A model generated the notes under the pieces. It worked only from the letters and a program-made list of their open reading frames with translations. It was not told the DNA's origin and did no database searches. The position numbers and the translations under genes were made by a program. Of a stretch of DNA of 64,000 nt, positions 51,469 through 60,733 are shown one piece after another (position 1 is the stretch's first letter; each line of letters begins with the position of its first letter). The DNA is from Pseudomonas rustica. GTDB lineage: Bacteria; Pseudomonadota; Gammaproteobacteria; Pseudomonadales; Pseudomonadaceae. The stretch spans positions 186,001 through 250,000 of the forward strand of contig NZ_JAGYHF010000008.1 of NCBI RefSeq assembly GCF_018336155.1, given 5' to 3'.

Positions 51469-51862
51469 CAGGACTGTCTACCCCTACAGTTTCGGTTTTG
51501 ACTTCTGGAACTGGCTTGCTGCGTGCCAGACGCTTCCAGAGCTTGCCGAAATGCTGAATCAATTCGGGGTTTTCTACATCGCCAAGACCTTTGCGCGCGA
51601 CGATAACGATGTCCCAGCCGACCAGTGAATCCTGGTGCAGACGAAACGATTCGCGCATCAAACGTTTGAGGCGATTGCGCTCAACGGAGAGCTTTACGCT
51701 CTTTTTCCCGATAACCAGCCCGAGACGGGGGTGATCAAGATCGTTGTTGCGTGCAAGGAGCAGGAGATTTTTCCCCGGAACCTTGCCGGTAGGGGAGTCA
51801 AAGACTGCCTTGAAATGCCGGGGGGTAAGCAGACGCTTTTCCCGACTGAAGTCCTGACTCAC
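51461..51862 (-). CDS. rnpA: Ribonuclease P protein component RnpA
   Basis: About 133 residues, basic. Core VSQDFSREKRLLTPRHFKAVF and the RNA-binding signature KLSVERNRLKRLMRESFR. The GTG at 51862 gives the length and N-terminus of other Pseudomonas RnpA; a longer frame upstream reads through rpmH in another frame and is not coding. The start lacks a well-spaced Shine-Dalgarno, so it is slightly uncertain. Confidence 0.93.
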   Translation of the reverse strand: MSQDFSREKRLLTPRHFKAVFDSPTGKVPGKNLLLLARNNDLDHPRLGLVIGKKSVKLSVERNRLKRLMRESFRLHQDSLVGWDIVIVARKGLGDVENPELIQHFGKLWKRLARSKPVPEVKTETVGVDSPDA

Positions 51863-51878
51863 CTCCAGTACCGGATTA

Positions 51879-52013
51879 TCAAACTGCCAGACGCGCACGA
51901 CCTTTGGCGCGGCGACGCGACAGGACAGCACGGCCGTTCTTGGTAGCCATGCGAGCACGGAAGCCGTGAGTACGGGCGCGTTTGATAGTGCTTGGTTGGA
52001 AAGTACGTTTCAT
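51879..52013 (-). CDS. rpmH: 50S ribosomal protein L34
   Basis: 44-residue highly basic protein: MKRTFQPSTIKRARTHGFRA, then MATKNGRAVLSRRRAKGRAR and LAV, a complete L34. Stop 16 bp before rnpA start. The conserved rpmH-rnpA-yidD-yidC order is next to oriC. Confidence 0.98.
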   Translation of the reverse strand: MKRTFQPSTIKRARTHGFRARMATKNGRAVLSRRRAKGRARLAV

Positions 52014-52084
52014 TGTCGTGTTACCTGGTTCGTCCACAACGGGCCGGAATGGCCCCCGTTTTAAGAGACCGGGGATTCTAGAGA

Positions 52085-52560
52085 AAGCAAGCCCTCAGGT
52101 CAATTTCCAACCAGCGTTTCCTTATAAATAGATCTGGGGGCCTCTGTGGCTGAAAGCCTGTCTGCCAAACATAAAAATAAAGAAGGGACTTATTTAAAGC
52201 TTTTTTGTAAAGCTTATAAAAGCTAGGGCCGTCATCTTCTGTGGATAAGTGCCATGAGCCCATATTTCACGTGATGTACAGAGAATGACAACTACAGTGG
52301 AAAACCGTGTTCAGCCTGTGCTGCACTGTCGGATAACCTGTGCGTGGAATGGCCTGTTATCCACAGGCAGGTTATCCACCGAGTTCAACCCCCAGTTGTC
52401 CAGTGCCCTCAGGGGCGGTTATCCACAGAGCTTATTCACACACCGTTGGTCGCCTTTTTTTGGTTTAACGCATTGATAAATCATGTTCACCGGGCAACCT
52501 GCATGTGGATAAGTGGGCGGCTCGCCGCTACAATGGCCGCTTGTTTTTGCCTCACCGGCT
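52085..52560. other. Chromosomal replication origin (oriC)
   Basis: Intergenic region between divergent rpmH and dnaA (52014-52579). AT-rich unwinding-type stretch at about 52115-52225 with runs such as TTATAAATA and ACTTATTTAAAGC. DnaA boxes: TGTGGATAA 52240, TTATCCACA 52357, TTATCCACC 52372, TTATCCACA 52419, TTATTCACA 52432 and TGTGGATAA 52504. This is the standard oriC layout in Pseudomonas. Confidence 0.9.
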
Positions 52561-52579
52561 TTCAACTTAGGGGATATCC

Positions 52580-54106
52580 GTGTCAGTGGAACTTTGGCAG
52601 CAGTGCGTGGAGCTTTTGCGCGAGGAGCTGCCTGCCCAACAATTCAACACCTGGATCCGTCCACTACAGGTCGAAGCCGAAGGCGACGAGTTGCGCGTCT
52701 ACGCACCGAACCGTTTTGTTCTGGACTGGGTCAACGAAAAGTACCTGGGGCGCGTCCTTGAACTGCTGGATGAGCACGGCAACGGCATGGCGCCTGCGCT
52801 TTCCTTATTAATAGGCAGCAAACGCAGCTCGGCACCGCGTGCCGCACCGAATGCGCCACTGGCGGCAGCGCAAGCTTCCCAGGCGCAAGCGAATGCTGCC
52901 CCGGTGAACACGCCAGCGCCGACTCAGACGCCAGCACCGAGCGCCAAGCGCTCGACGCAGAAAAGCCCGGAAGTCAGCGATGAACCGTCTCGCGACAGCT
53001 TCGACCCGATGTCCGGCGCCGCTTCGCAGCAGGCCCCGGTTCGCGCCGAGCAACGCACTGTGCAAGTCGAAGGTGCGCTCAAGCACACCAGCTACCTGAA
53101 CCGTACGTTCACCTTCGAGAATTTCGTCGAAGGTAAATCCAACCAGCTCGCCCGCGCGGCGGCCTGGCAAGTGGCGGATAACCCGAAGCACGGCTACAAC
53201 CCACTCTTCCTTTATGGTGGCGTTGGCTTGGGTAAAACTCACTTGATGCACGCGGTGGGTAACCATCTATTAAAGAAGAACCCGAATGCCAAGGTCGTGT
53301 ATCTGCATTCCGAGCGCTTCGTGGCCGACATGGTCAAGGCGCTGCAGCTGAACGCGATCAACGAGTTCAAGCGTTTCTACCGTTCGGTGGATGCGCTGCT
53401 CATCGATGACATTCAGTTTTTCGCCCGTAAAGAGCGTTCGCAGGAAGAGTTTTTCCACACCTTCAACGCCCTGCTTGAAGGTGGCCAGCAGGTCATTCTC
53501 ACCAGTGACCGCTATCCGAAAGAAATCGAAGGCCTTGAAGAGCGCCTTAAATCCCGGTTTGGCTGGGGCCTGACGGTTGCCGTCGAGCCGCCGGAACTGG
53601 AAACCCGCGTGGCGATCTTGATGAAAAAGGCCGATCAGGCCAAAGTCGACTTGCCGCACGACGCCGCGTTCTTCATCGCCCAGCGTATTCGTTCCAACGT
53701 CCGTGAGCTGGAAGGCGCGCTGAAACGCGTGATCGCCCACTCGCACTTCATGGGCCGCGACATCACCATCGAGCTGATTCGCGAATCCCTGAAAGACCTG
53801 TTGGCGTTGCAGGACAAACTGGTCTCTGTGGATAACATTCAGCGCACCGTCGCCGAGTACTACAAGATCAAGATCTCCGACTTGCTGTCCAAGCGCCGTT
53901 CGCGCTCGGTGGCTCGTCCGCGTCAGGTGGCCATGGCGTTGTCCAAGGAACTGACCAACCACAGCTTGCCGGAAATCGGCGATGTGTTTGGCGGCCGCGA
54001 CCACACCACCGTGTTGCACGCCTGCCGCAAGATCAACGAACTTAAGGAATCCGACGCGGACATCCGCGAGGACTACAAGAACCTGCTGCGTACACTGACC
54101 ACTTGA
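52580..54106 (+). CDS. dnaA: Chromosomal replication initiator DnaA
   Basis: 508 residues, GTG start (MSVELWQQCVELLREELPA). Domain I, then a long Ala/Pro-rich linker (about 85-160), AAA+ domain with GGVGLGKTHLMHAVGN and LLIDDIQFF, and C-terminal DnaA-box-binding domain with the signature GGRDHTTVLHACRKI. First gene of dnaA-dnaN-recF-gyrB. Confidence 0.98.
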   Translation: MSVELWQQCVELLREELPAQQFNTWIRPLQVEAEGDELRVYAPNRFVLDWVNEKYLGRVLELLDEHGNGMAPALSLLIGSKRSSAPRAAPNAPLAAAQASQAQANAAPVNTPAPTQTPAPSAKRSTQKSPEVSDEPSRDSFDPMSGAASQQAPVRAEQRTVQVEGALKHTSYLNRTFTFENFVEGKSNQLARAAAWQVADNPKHGYNPLFLYGGVGLGKTHLMHAVGNHLLKKNPNAKVVYLHSERFVADMVKALQLNAINEFKRFYRSVDALLIDDIQFFARKERSQEEFFHTFNALLEGGQQVILTSDRYPKEIEGLEERLKSRFGWGLTVAVEPPELETRVAILMKKADQAKVDLPHDAAFFIAQRIRSNVRELEGALKRVIAHSHFMGRDITIELIRESLKDLLALQDKLVSVDNIQRTVAEYYKIKISDLLSKRRSRSVARPRQVAMALSKELTNHSLPEIGDVFGGRDHTTVLHACRKINELKESDADIREDYKNLLRTLTT

Positions 54107-54145
54107 TGAACACCAGCGCAGCTTATTAAGGCAAGGGACTAGACC

Positions 54146-55249
54146 ATGCATTTCACCATTCAACGCGAAGCCCTGTTGAAACCCCTGCAACTGGTCGCAG
54201 GCGTCGTCGAGCGTCGACAGACCTTGCCGGTACTGTCCAACGTGCTGTTGGTAGTCGAAGGCCAGCAACTGTCGCTGACCGGTACCGACCTTGAGGTCGA
54301 GCTGGTCGGTCGTGTGCAACTTGAAGAGCCTGCGGAAACAGGTTCCATCACCGTGCCCGCGCGCAAGCTGATGGACATCTGCAAAAGCCTGCCCAACGAT
54401 GCGCTGATCGATATCAAGGTCGACGAGCAGAAGCTGGTGGTTAAGGCCGGCCGTAGCCGTTTCACCCTGTCGACCTTGCCTGCCAACGACTTCCCGACCG
54501 TTGAAGAAGGCCCGGGTTCGCTGACTTGCAGCCTCGAGCAAAGCAAACTGCGTCGTTTGATCGAACGCACCAGCTTCGCCATGGCCCAGCAGGACGTGCG
54601 TTATTACCTCAACGGCATGCTGCTGGAAGTGTCCGAAGGCATCATCCGCGCCGTGGCCACCGACGGTCACCGTCTGGCCATGTGCTCGATGAAAGCCGAT
54701 ATCGGTCAGCCGGATCGCCATCAGGTGATCGTGCCGCGCAAAGGTATTCTCGAACTGGCGCGTCTGCTCACCGAGCCGGACGGCAATGTCAGCATCGTTC
54801 TGGGTCAGCATCACATCCGCGCCACCACCGGCGAATTCACCTTCACCTCGAAACTGGTCGACGGTAAATTCCCGGACTACGAGCGCGTTCTGCCGAAGGG
54901 CGGCGACAAGCTGGTATTGGGCGATCGCCAAGCGTTGCGTGAAGCGTTCAGCCGTACCGCGATTCTGTCCAACGAGAAATACCGTGGTATCCGTCTGCAA
55001 CTGGCCAACGGTCAGCTGAAGATCCAGGCCAACAACCCGGAGCAGGAAGAAGCGGAAGAAGAAGTGGGCGTTGAATACAACGGCGGCTCCCTGGAAATCG
55101 GCTTTAACGTGAGCTACCTGCTCGACGTGCTGGGCGTGATGACCACCGAGCAGGTTCGCCTGATTTTGTCCGACTCCAACAGCAGTGCGCTGGTGCAAGA
55201 GTCTGACAACGACGACTCGGCTTACGTTGTCATGCCGATGCGTCTGTAA
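54146..55249 (+). CDS. dnaN: DNA polymerase III beta clamp DnaN
   Basis: 367-residue sliding clamp. MHFTIQREALLKPLQLVAGVVE start; three clamp repeats; C-terminal YVVMPMRL forms the client-binding pocket. 39 bp after dnaA. Confidence 0.98.
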   Translation: MHFTIQREALLKPLQLVAGVVERRQTLPVLSNVLLVVEGQQLSLTGTDLEVELVGRVQLEEPAETGSITVPARKLMDICKSLPNDALIDIKVDEQKLVVKAGRSRFTLSTLPANDFPTVEEGPGSLTCSLEQSKLRRLIERTSFAMAQQDVRYYLNGMLLEVSEGIIRAVATDGHRLAMCSMKADIGQPDRHQVIVPRKGILELARLLTEPDGNVSIVLGQHHIRATTGEFTFTSKLVDGKFPDYERVLPKGGDKLVLGDRQALREAFSRTAILSNEKYRGIRLQLANGQLKIQANNPEQEEAEEEVGVEYNGGSLEIGFNVSYLLDVLGVMTTEQVRLILSDSNSSALVQESDNDDSAYVVMPMRL

Positions 55250-55263
55250 TCAGCTGACCCTGG

Positions 55264-56367
55264 ATGTCCTTAAGTCGTGTTTCGGTCACCGCGGTGCGCA
55301 ATCTGCACCCGGTGACCTTCTCCCCCTCCCCCCGCATCAACATTCTTTACGGCGCTAACGGCAGCGGCAAAACCAGTGTTCTGGAAGCCATTCATCTGCT
55401 GGGGCTTGCCCGTTCGTTTCGTAGCACGCGTCTGTTGCCGGTCATCCAGTACGAACAACTCGCCTGTACCGTGTTCGGTCAGGTCGAATTGGCCGAGGGT
55501 GGCCATAGCGCTTTGGGCATCTCGCGCGATCGTCAGGGCGAGTTCCAGATCCGTATCGACGGGCAGAACGCCCGCAGCGCTGCGCAACTGGCGGAGATCC
55601 TGCCGCTGCAGTTGATCAACCCCGACAGCTTCCGCCTGCTTGAAGGCGCGCCGAAGATTCGCCGGCAGTTTCTCGACTGGGGCGTGTTCCACGTTGAGCC
55701 GCGTTTCATGGCCACTTGGCAGCGTTTGCAGAAGGCCTTGCGCCAGAGAAACTCCTGGCTGCGGCATGGTACACTTGACGCCGTTTCGCAAGCGGTTTGG
55801 GACAGGGAACTGTGCCAGGCCAGCGCTGAAATCGATGAATACCGCCGCGCTTACATCAAAGCCTTGAAACCAGTCTTTGAACAAACCTTGAGCGAACTGG
55901 TTGAGCTCGAAGGTTTGACGCTCAGCTATTACCGAGGCTGGGACAAAGACCGGGAATTGAGCGCCGTACTGGCTGGATCCCTGCAACGGGATCAGCAAAT
56001 GGGTCATACCCAGGCCGGACCGCAACGCGCTGATTTGCGTCTTAGATTGGGCGCCCACAACGCCGCGGACATTTTGTCCCGGGGTCAGCAGAAGTTGGTG
56101 GTCTGTGCACTGCGGATTGCCCAAGGGCACTTGGTCAGCCAGGCCCGACGCGGTCAGTGTATTTATCTGGTGGATGACCTGCCGTCCGAACTGGACGAGA
56201 ACCACCGCCGCGCGCTGTGCCGTTTGCTGGAAGACTTACGCTGCCAGGTGTTTATCACCTGTGTAGATCACGAATTATTGAGGGAAGGCTGGCAGACGGA
56301 AACGCCAGTCGCTTTGTTCCACGTGGAACAGGGCCGTATCACCCAGACCCACGACCATCGGGAGTGA
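55264..56367 (+). CDS. recF: RecF recombination protein
   Basis: 367-residue SMC-like ATPase for gap repair. Walker A NGSGKTSVLEAIHLLG, signature LSRGQQKLVVCALRIAQG, Walker B YLVDDLPSELD. Start 14 bp past dnaN stop. Contains a parS site in its 3' end. Confidence 0.97.
   Translation: MSLSRVSVTAVRNLHPVTFSPSPRINILYGANGSGKTSVLEAIHLLGLARSFRSTRLLPVIQYEQLACTVFGQVELAEGGHSALGISRDRQGEFQIRIDGQNARSAAQLAEILPLQLINPDSFRLLEGAPKIRRQFLDWGVFHVEPRFMATWQRLQKALRQRNSWLRHGTLDAVSQAVWDRELCQASAEIDEYRRAYIKALKPVFEQTLSELVELEGLTLSYYRGWDKDRELSAVLAGSLQRDQQMGHTQAGPQRADLRLRLGAHNAADILSRGQQKLVVCALRIAQGHLVSQARRGQCIYLVDDLPSELDENHRRALCRLLEDLRCQVFITCVDHELLREGWQTETPVALFHVEQGRITQTHDHRE
56315..56330. promoter_or_regulatory. parS centromere site inside recF
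   Basis: TGTTCCACGTGGAACA, a perfect 16-bp palindrome and the standard bacterial parS. It is the only one found in the window and lies about 4 kb from oriC, matching parS clusters near the origin in Pseudomonas. Bound by ParB encoded at 39232-40104. Confidence 0.93.
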
Positions 56368-56372
56368 AGGCA

Positions 56373-58790
56373 TTGAGCGAAGAAAATACGTACGACTCAA
56401 CGAGCATTAAAGTGCTGAAAGGCCTGGATGCCGTACGCAAACGTCCCGGTATGTACATTGGTGACACCGACGATGGCAGCGGTCTGCACCACATGGTGTT
56501 CGAGGTGGTCGACAACTCGATCGACGAAGCCCTCGCCGGCCACTGCGACGACATCAGCATCATCATTCACCCGGATGAGTCCATTACCGTCAAAGACAAC
56601 GGCCGTGGCATCCCGGTAGACGTGCACAAAGAGGAAGGCGTTTCCGCCGCCGAGGTCATCATGACCGTCCTCCACGCTGGCGGTAAATTCGACGACAACT
56701 CCTACAAAGTATCCGGCGGTCTGCACGGTGTAGGTGTTTCGGTAGTGAACGCGCTGTCCGAAGAACTGGTTCTGACCGTTCGCCGCAGCGGCAAGATCTG
56801 GGAACAGACCTACGTCCACGGCGTGCCTCAGGCACCGATGGCCATCGTTGGCGACAGCGAAACCACCGGCACCCAGATTCACTTCAAGCCGTCGGCTGAC
56901 ACCTTCAAGAATATTCACTTCAGCTGGGACATCCTGGCCAAGCGTATTCGTGAACTGTCCTTCCTCAACTCCGGTGTCGGCATCGTCCTCAAGGATGAAC
57001 GCAGCGGCAAGGAAGAGCTGTTCAAGTACGAAGGCGGCCTGCGTGCGTTCGTTGAGTACCTGAACACCAACAAGACTGCGGTCAACCAGGTGTTCCACTT
57101 CAACATCCAGCGTGAAGACGGCATCGGCGTGGAAATCGCCCTGCAGTGGAACGACAGCTTCAATGAGAACCTGTTGTGCTTCACCAACAACATTCCGCAG
57201 CGCGATGGCGGCACCCACCTGGTGGGCTTCCGTTCGGCACTGACGCGTAACCTGAACACCTACATCGAAGCCGAAGGCCTGGCGAAGAAGCACAAAGTCG
57301 CCACCACCGGTGACGATGCCCGTGAAGGCCTGACTGCGATCATCTCGGTGAAGGTGCCGGATCCGAAGTTCAGCTCGCAGACCAAAGACAAGCTGGTCTC
57401 TTCCGAAGTGAAGACTGCGGTCGAACAGGAAATGGGCAAGTACTTCTCCGACTTCCTCCTGGAAAACCCGAACGAAGCCAAGCTGGTCGTCGGCAAGATG
57501 ATCGACGCCGCCCGTGCCCGTGAAGCCGCGCGTAAGGCCCGTGAGATGACCCGCCGCAAAGGCGCGCTGGACATCGCCGGTCTACCAGGCAAGCTCGCTG
57601 ACTGCCAGGAAAAAGACCCGGCGCTTTCCGAACTGTACCTCGTGGAAGGTGACTCCGCGGGCGGCTCTGCCAAGCAGGGCCGTAACCGCAAGACCCAGGC
57701 GATCCTGCCGTTGAAGGGCAAGATCCTCAACGTCGAGAAAGCCCGTTTCGACAAGATGATCTCTTCCCAGGAAGTGGGCACCTTGATCACCGCACTGGGC
57801 TGCGGCATCGGTCGCGACGAGTACAACATCGACAAGCTGCGTTATCACAACATCATCATCATGACCGATGCTGACGTTGACGGTTCGCACATCCGTACCC
57901 TGCTGCTGACCTTCTTCTTCCGTCAGTTGCCGGAGCTGATCGAGCGTGGCTATATCTACATCGCTCAGCCGCCGCTGTACAAGGTCAAGAAAGGCAAGCA
58001 AGAGCAATACATCAAAGACGACGACGCCATGGAAGAGTACATGACGCAGTCGGCCCTGGAAGATGCGAGCCTGCACCTGAACGAAGAAGCCCCGGGCATT
58101 TCCGGTGAAGCGCTTGAGCGTCTGGTGAATGACTTCCGCATGGTGATGAAGACCCTCAAGCGTTTGTCGCGCCTGTACCCGCAGGAACTGACCGAGCACT
58201 TCATCTACCTGCCGGCCGTGAGCCTGGAAAAGCTCGGCGACCACGCAGCGATGCAAGAGTGGCTGGCCCAGTACGAAGCGCGTCTGCGTACCGTGGAAAA
58301 ATCCGGTCTGGTCTACAAGGCCAGCCTGCGTGAAGACCGCGAACGTGGCGTGTGGCTGCCAGAGGTCGAACTGATCTCCCACGGCCTGTCGAACTACGTC
58401 ACCTTCAACCGCGACTTCTTCGGCAGCAATGACTACAAAACCGTCGTCACCCTCGGGGCTCAACTGAGCACCCTGCTCGACGAAGGCGCGTACATCCAGC
58501 GCGGCGAGCGCAAGAAAGCAGTCACCGAGTTCAAGGAAGCACTGGACTGGCTGATGGCTGAAAGCACCAAGCGCCACACCATTCAGCGATACAAAGGTCT
58601 GGGCGAAATGAACCCGGATCAGCTGTGGGAAACCACCATGGACCCAAGCGTGCGCCGCATGCTGAAAGTCACCATCGAAGACGCCATTGGCGCAGACCAG
58701 ATCTTCAACACCCTGATGGGTGATGCGGTCGAACCTCGCCGTGACTTCATCGAGAGCAATGCGTTGGCGGTTTCGAACCTGGATTTCTAA
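56373..58790 (+). CDS. gyrB: DNA gyrase subunit B
   Basis: 805 residues from a TTG start at 56373 (LSEENTYDSTSIKVLKGLDA), 5 bp after recF stop with GGAGTGAAGG as binding site; earlier in-frame starts overlap recF and are rejected. GHKL ATPase (DNSIDEALAG, DNGRGIPVD, GGLHGVGVSVVNAL), TOPRIM (YLVEGDSAGGSAKQG, DADVDGSHI) and C-terminal PLYKVKKGKQEQY / QRYKGLGEMNPDQLWETTM. Confidence 0.98.
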   Translation: MSEENTYDSTSIKVLKGLDAVRKRPGMYIGDTDDGSGLHHMVFEVVDNSIDEALAGHCDDISIIIHPDESITVKDNGRGIPVDVHKEEGVSAAEVIMTVLHAGGKFDDNSYKVSGGLHGVGVSVVNALSEELVLTVRRSGKIWEQTYVHGVPQAPMAIVGDSETTGTQIHFKPSADTFKNIHFSWDILAKRIRELSFLNSGVGIVLKDERSGKEELFKYEGGLRAFVEYLNTNKTAVNQVFHFNIQREDGIGVEIALQWNDSFNENLLCFTNNIPQRDGGTHLVGFRSALTRNLNTYIEAEGLAKKHKVATTGDDAREGLTAIISVKVPDPKFSSQTKDKLVSSEVKTAVEQEMGKYFSDFLLENPNEAKLVVGKMIDAARAREAARKAREMTRRKGALDIAGLPGKLADCQEKDPALSELYLVEGDSAGGSAKQGRNRKTQAILPLKGKILNVEKARFDKMISSQEVGTLITALGCGIGRDEYNIDKLRYHNIIIMTDADVDGSHIRTLLLTFFFRQLPELIERGYIYIAQPPLYKVKKGKQEQYIKDDDAMEEYMTQSALEDASLHLNEEAPGISGEALERLVNDFRMVMKTLKRLSRLYPQELTEHFIYLPAVSLEKLGDHAAMQEWLAQYEARLRTVEKSGLVYKASLREDRERGVWLPEVELISHGLSNYVTFNRDFFGSNDYKTVVTLGAQLSTLLDEGAYIQRGERKKAVTEFKEALDWLMAESTKRHTIQRYKGLGEMNPDQLWETTMDPSVRRMLKVTIEDAIGADQIFNTLMGDAVEPRRDFIESNALAVSNLDF

Positions 58791-58818
58791 CGAATTCTGT
58801 TCGGACTTGAAGTAAAAA

Positions 58819-58854
58819 ATAAACCCCGGTGAGTTTTGGCTCATCGGGGTTTAT
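58819..58854 (+). terminator. Intrinsic terminator after gyrB
   Basis: ATAAACCCCGGTGAG-TTTTGG-CTCATCGGGGTTTAT, one mismatch in a 15-bp stem, 29 bp past gyrB stop. Confidence 0.88.
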
Positions 58855-58993
58855 ACGTTTCAAGCATCCCTCCATGCATACAAGTCTGCGTCATGATTTG
58901 TATGTACATGTTTTCCGGATTGATAACTCCTCGCGTCAGTGCAACGCTCTGTCTGGCTACTTTCGACTTATTCATTCAGCAGAGGATTTACCG

Positions 58994-59830
58994 TTGAGCG
59001 AACAGCATCAGACGTTTGAAGGCCTCAAATACCGAACCGACAGTGGAGTGGAGTATTGGTCTGCCCGAGACCTTGCTCCGCTGCTGGAATACAGAACGTG
59101 GCGTAACTTCGAGAACGTTATCGCCAAGGCTATACAAGCTTGTGAACACGGTGATCATTCGGTATCCGACCATTTTGTTGAAGCCAGCAAAATGGTCTCC
59201 TTGGGGTCTGGTTCTCTGCGAGAACTGAAGGATATCCACCTCTCCCGCTATGCCTGCTATCTGGTTGTCCAGAACGGAGATCCATCCAAGGCCGTCATCG
59301 CCGCAGGGCAAACCTACTTTGCGATTCAGACCCGACGTCAGGAGCTGACAGACGATTCCGAATTTCAGAGTCTAAGGGACGATCAGAAGCGTTTGCTGCT
59401 GCGCAATGAGTTACGCGAGCACAACAAACTTCTGGTTGAAACGGCACAGCAGGCAGGCGTTGAAACAGAATTGGATTTCGCCGTTTTCCAGAATCATGGA
59501 TATCAAGGGCTCTACGGAGGACTTGATCAGAAAGCGATCCACCAGCGCAAAGGCCTCAAAAAAAGCCAAAAAATTCTTGATCACATGGGCTCGACTGAAC
59601 TGGCCGCTAATTTATTTCGAGCGACTCAGGCTGAAGATAAATTGCGTCGCGACAATGTTCAGGGCAAGCAACAAGCTAACGAAGTTCACCTGCAGGTTGG
59701 TCGAAAAGTCAGAGAAACCATTTCCGAACTTGGCGGCACCATGCCAGAGGATCTTCCAATGCCGGCTACCAGCATCAAGCAGTTGGAATCTGCGATCAAA
59801 AAATTGAAGGGTCGCGCCGGAGAAGAGTGA
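58994..59830 (+). CDS. dinD: DinD-like DNA-damage-inducible protein
   Basis: 278-residue protein like E. coli DinD (274). TTG start at 58994 with AGAGGA upstream. N-terminal Bro-N-like domain (YRTDSGVEYWSARDLAPLLEYRTWRNFENVI across residues 13-43), then the DinD core HFVEASKMVSLGSGSLRELKDIHLSRYACYLVVQNGDPSKAVIAAGQTYFA (split) and NHGYQGLYGGLDQKAIHQRK. In E. coli DinD inhibits RecA filament activity and is SOS-induced; a LexA box is not convincing here. It is an accessory gene between gyrB and the two-component genes. Confidence 0.88.
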   Translation: MSEQHQTFEGLKYRTDSGVEYWSARDLAPLLEYRTWRNFENVIAKAIQACEHGDHSVSDHFVEASKMVSLGSGSLRELKDIHLSRYACYLVVQNGDPSKAVIAAGQTYFAIQTRRQELTDDSEFQSLRDDQKRLLLRNELREHNKLLVETAQQAGVETELDFAVFQNHGYQGLYGGLDQKAIHQRKGLKKSQKILDHMGSTELAANLFRATQAEDKLRRDNVQGKQQANEVHLQVGRKVRETISELGGTMPEDLPMPATSIKQLESAIKKLKGRAGEE

Positions 59831-59844
59831 AACAACCAGAACCA

Positions 59845-60564
59845 TTAGTGCGAGTTCGACACCACACTCTCCAACCGATACCCATACCCATAAATCGTCA
59901 ACAACTGCCAACCTCGATCCGCCGTCAGCCCGAGCTTGTTCCGCAGGCGATAGATATGCGTATCCAGCGGCCGCGACGAAGCCATCTCCTCATGCGGCCA
60001 AAACCGTTCATACAGATAATCCCGCGATAACGGCCTCCCCAGGTTGCTGAACAGACACCGCGCCAGTCGATACTCGCGCTCGGTCATGACAATCGGCTTT
60101 CCCTCGCGGGTGACGGTCAGTTCAACGTCATCAAACGTCAGATCATTAAAGCTCAGCACTTCTGTCGCCGCCGCACGTTGCTGGCTGTGCCGACGCAACA
60201 CCGCAGCGACCCGCGCCTTCAGTTCATTTGGCCGAAACGGCTTGCTCACATAATCATCCGCCCCCGCATTCAACGCCTGAACGATATCGCTCTCGCCATC
60301 ACGGCTGGTGAGCATGATCGCTGCCGGTGGCGCTTCCATGTGTTCGCGGGTCCAGCGCAGCAGTGCCAGGCCGGTGAGGTCGGGCAGTTGCCAGTCGAGG
60401 ATCAGCAGGTCGAAGGTTTCCCGGCGCAGTTGGCGCAGCAGGTCTTCGCCACGCTCGAAGCTGTGCAGTGACCACGGCTGTTCGCCGGCATCGGCCATTT
60501 GCTGCAGGGTTTGCTCGACCCGGCGCAGTTCGGCGGGTTCGTCGTCCAGAATCGCAACGCGCAT
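59845..60564 (-). CDS. OmpR-family response regulator
   Basis: 239 residues. Receiver domain with DDE(P) pocket, phospho-acceptor D57 (LLILDWQLPDLTG) and KPFRPNEL; winged-helix output domain with TEREYRLARCLFSNLGRPLSRDYLYERFW and RPLDTHIYRLRNKLGL. It is divergent from the histidine kinase starting at 60734 and presumably its partner. Target genes unknown. Confidence 0.92.
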   Translation of the reverse strand: MRVAILDDEPAELRRVEQTLQQMADAGEQPWSLHSFERGEDLLRQLRRETFDLLILDWQLPDLTGLALLRWTREHMEAPPAAIMLTSRDGESDIVQALNAGADDYVSKPFRPNELKARVAAVLRRHSQQRAAATEVLSFNDLTFDDVELTVTREGKPIVMTEREYRLARCLFSNLGRPLSRDYLYERFWPHEEMASSRPLDTHIYRLRNKLGLTADRGWQLLTIYGYGYRLESVVSNSH

Positions 60565-60733
60565 TCGCGGTCATTCCTTGTTGCTTGGGCAGTTGGCGGA
60601 CAACCATAGTCGCTCGGCCCTCGCAGTGAAAGTAAGCAGCCCGCCGTTGGTCGACGTCCGCTATGATTCTTCGGGTCTACGTCTCAGACCTGTGGCCCAT
60701 GAAACCATTCACCCTGCCCTGCCGTTTTTCCAA

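Noticed and set aside
58898..58913. LexA-like site TTGTATGTACATGTTT before dinD
   Set aside because: Only the centre resembles an SOS box; both outer CTG/CAG triplets are altered.
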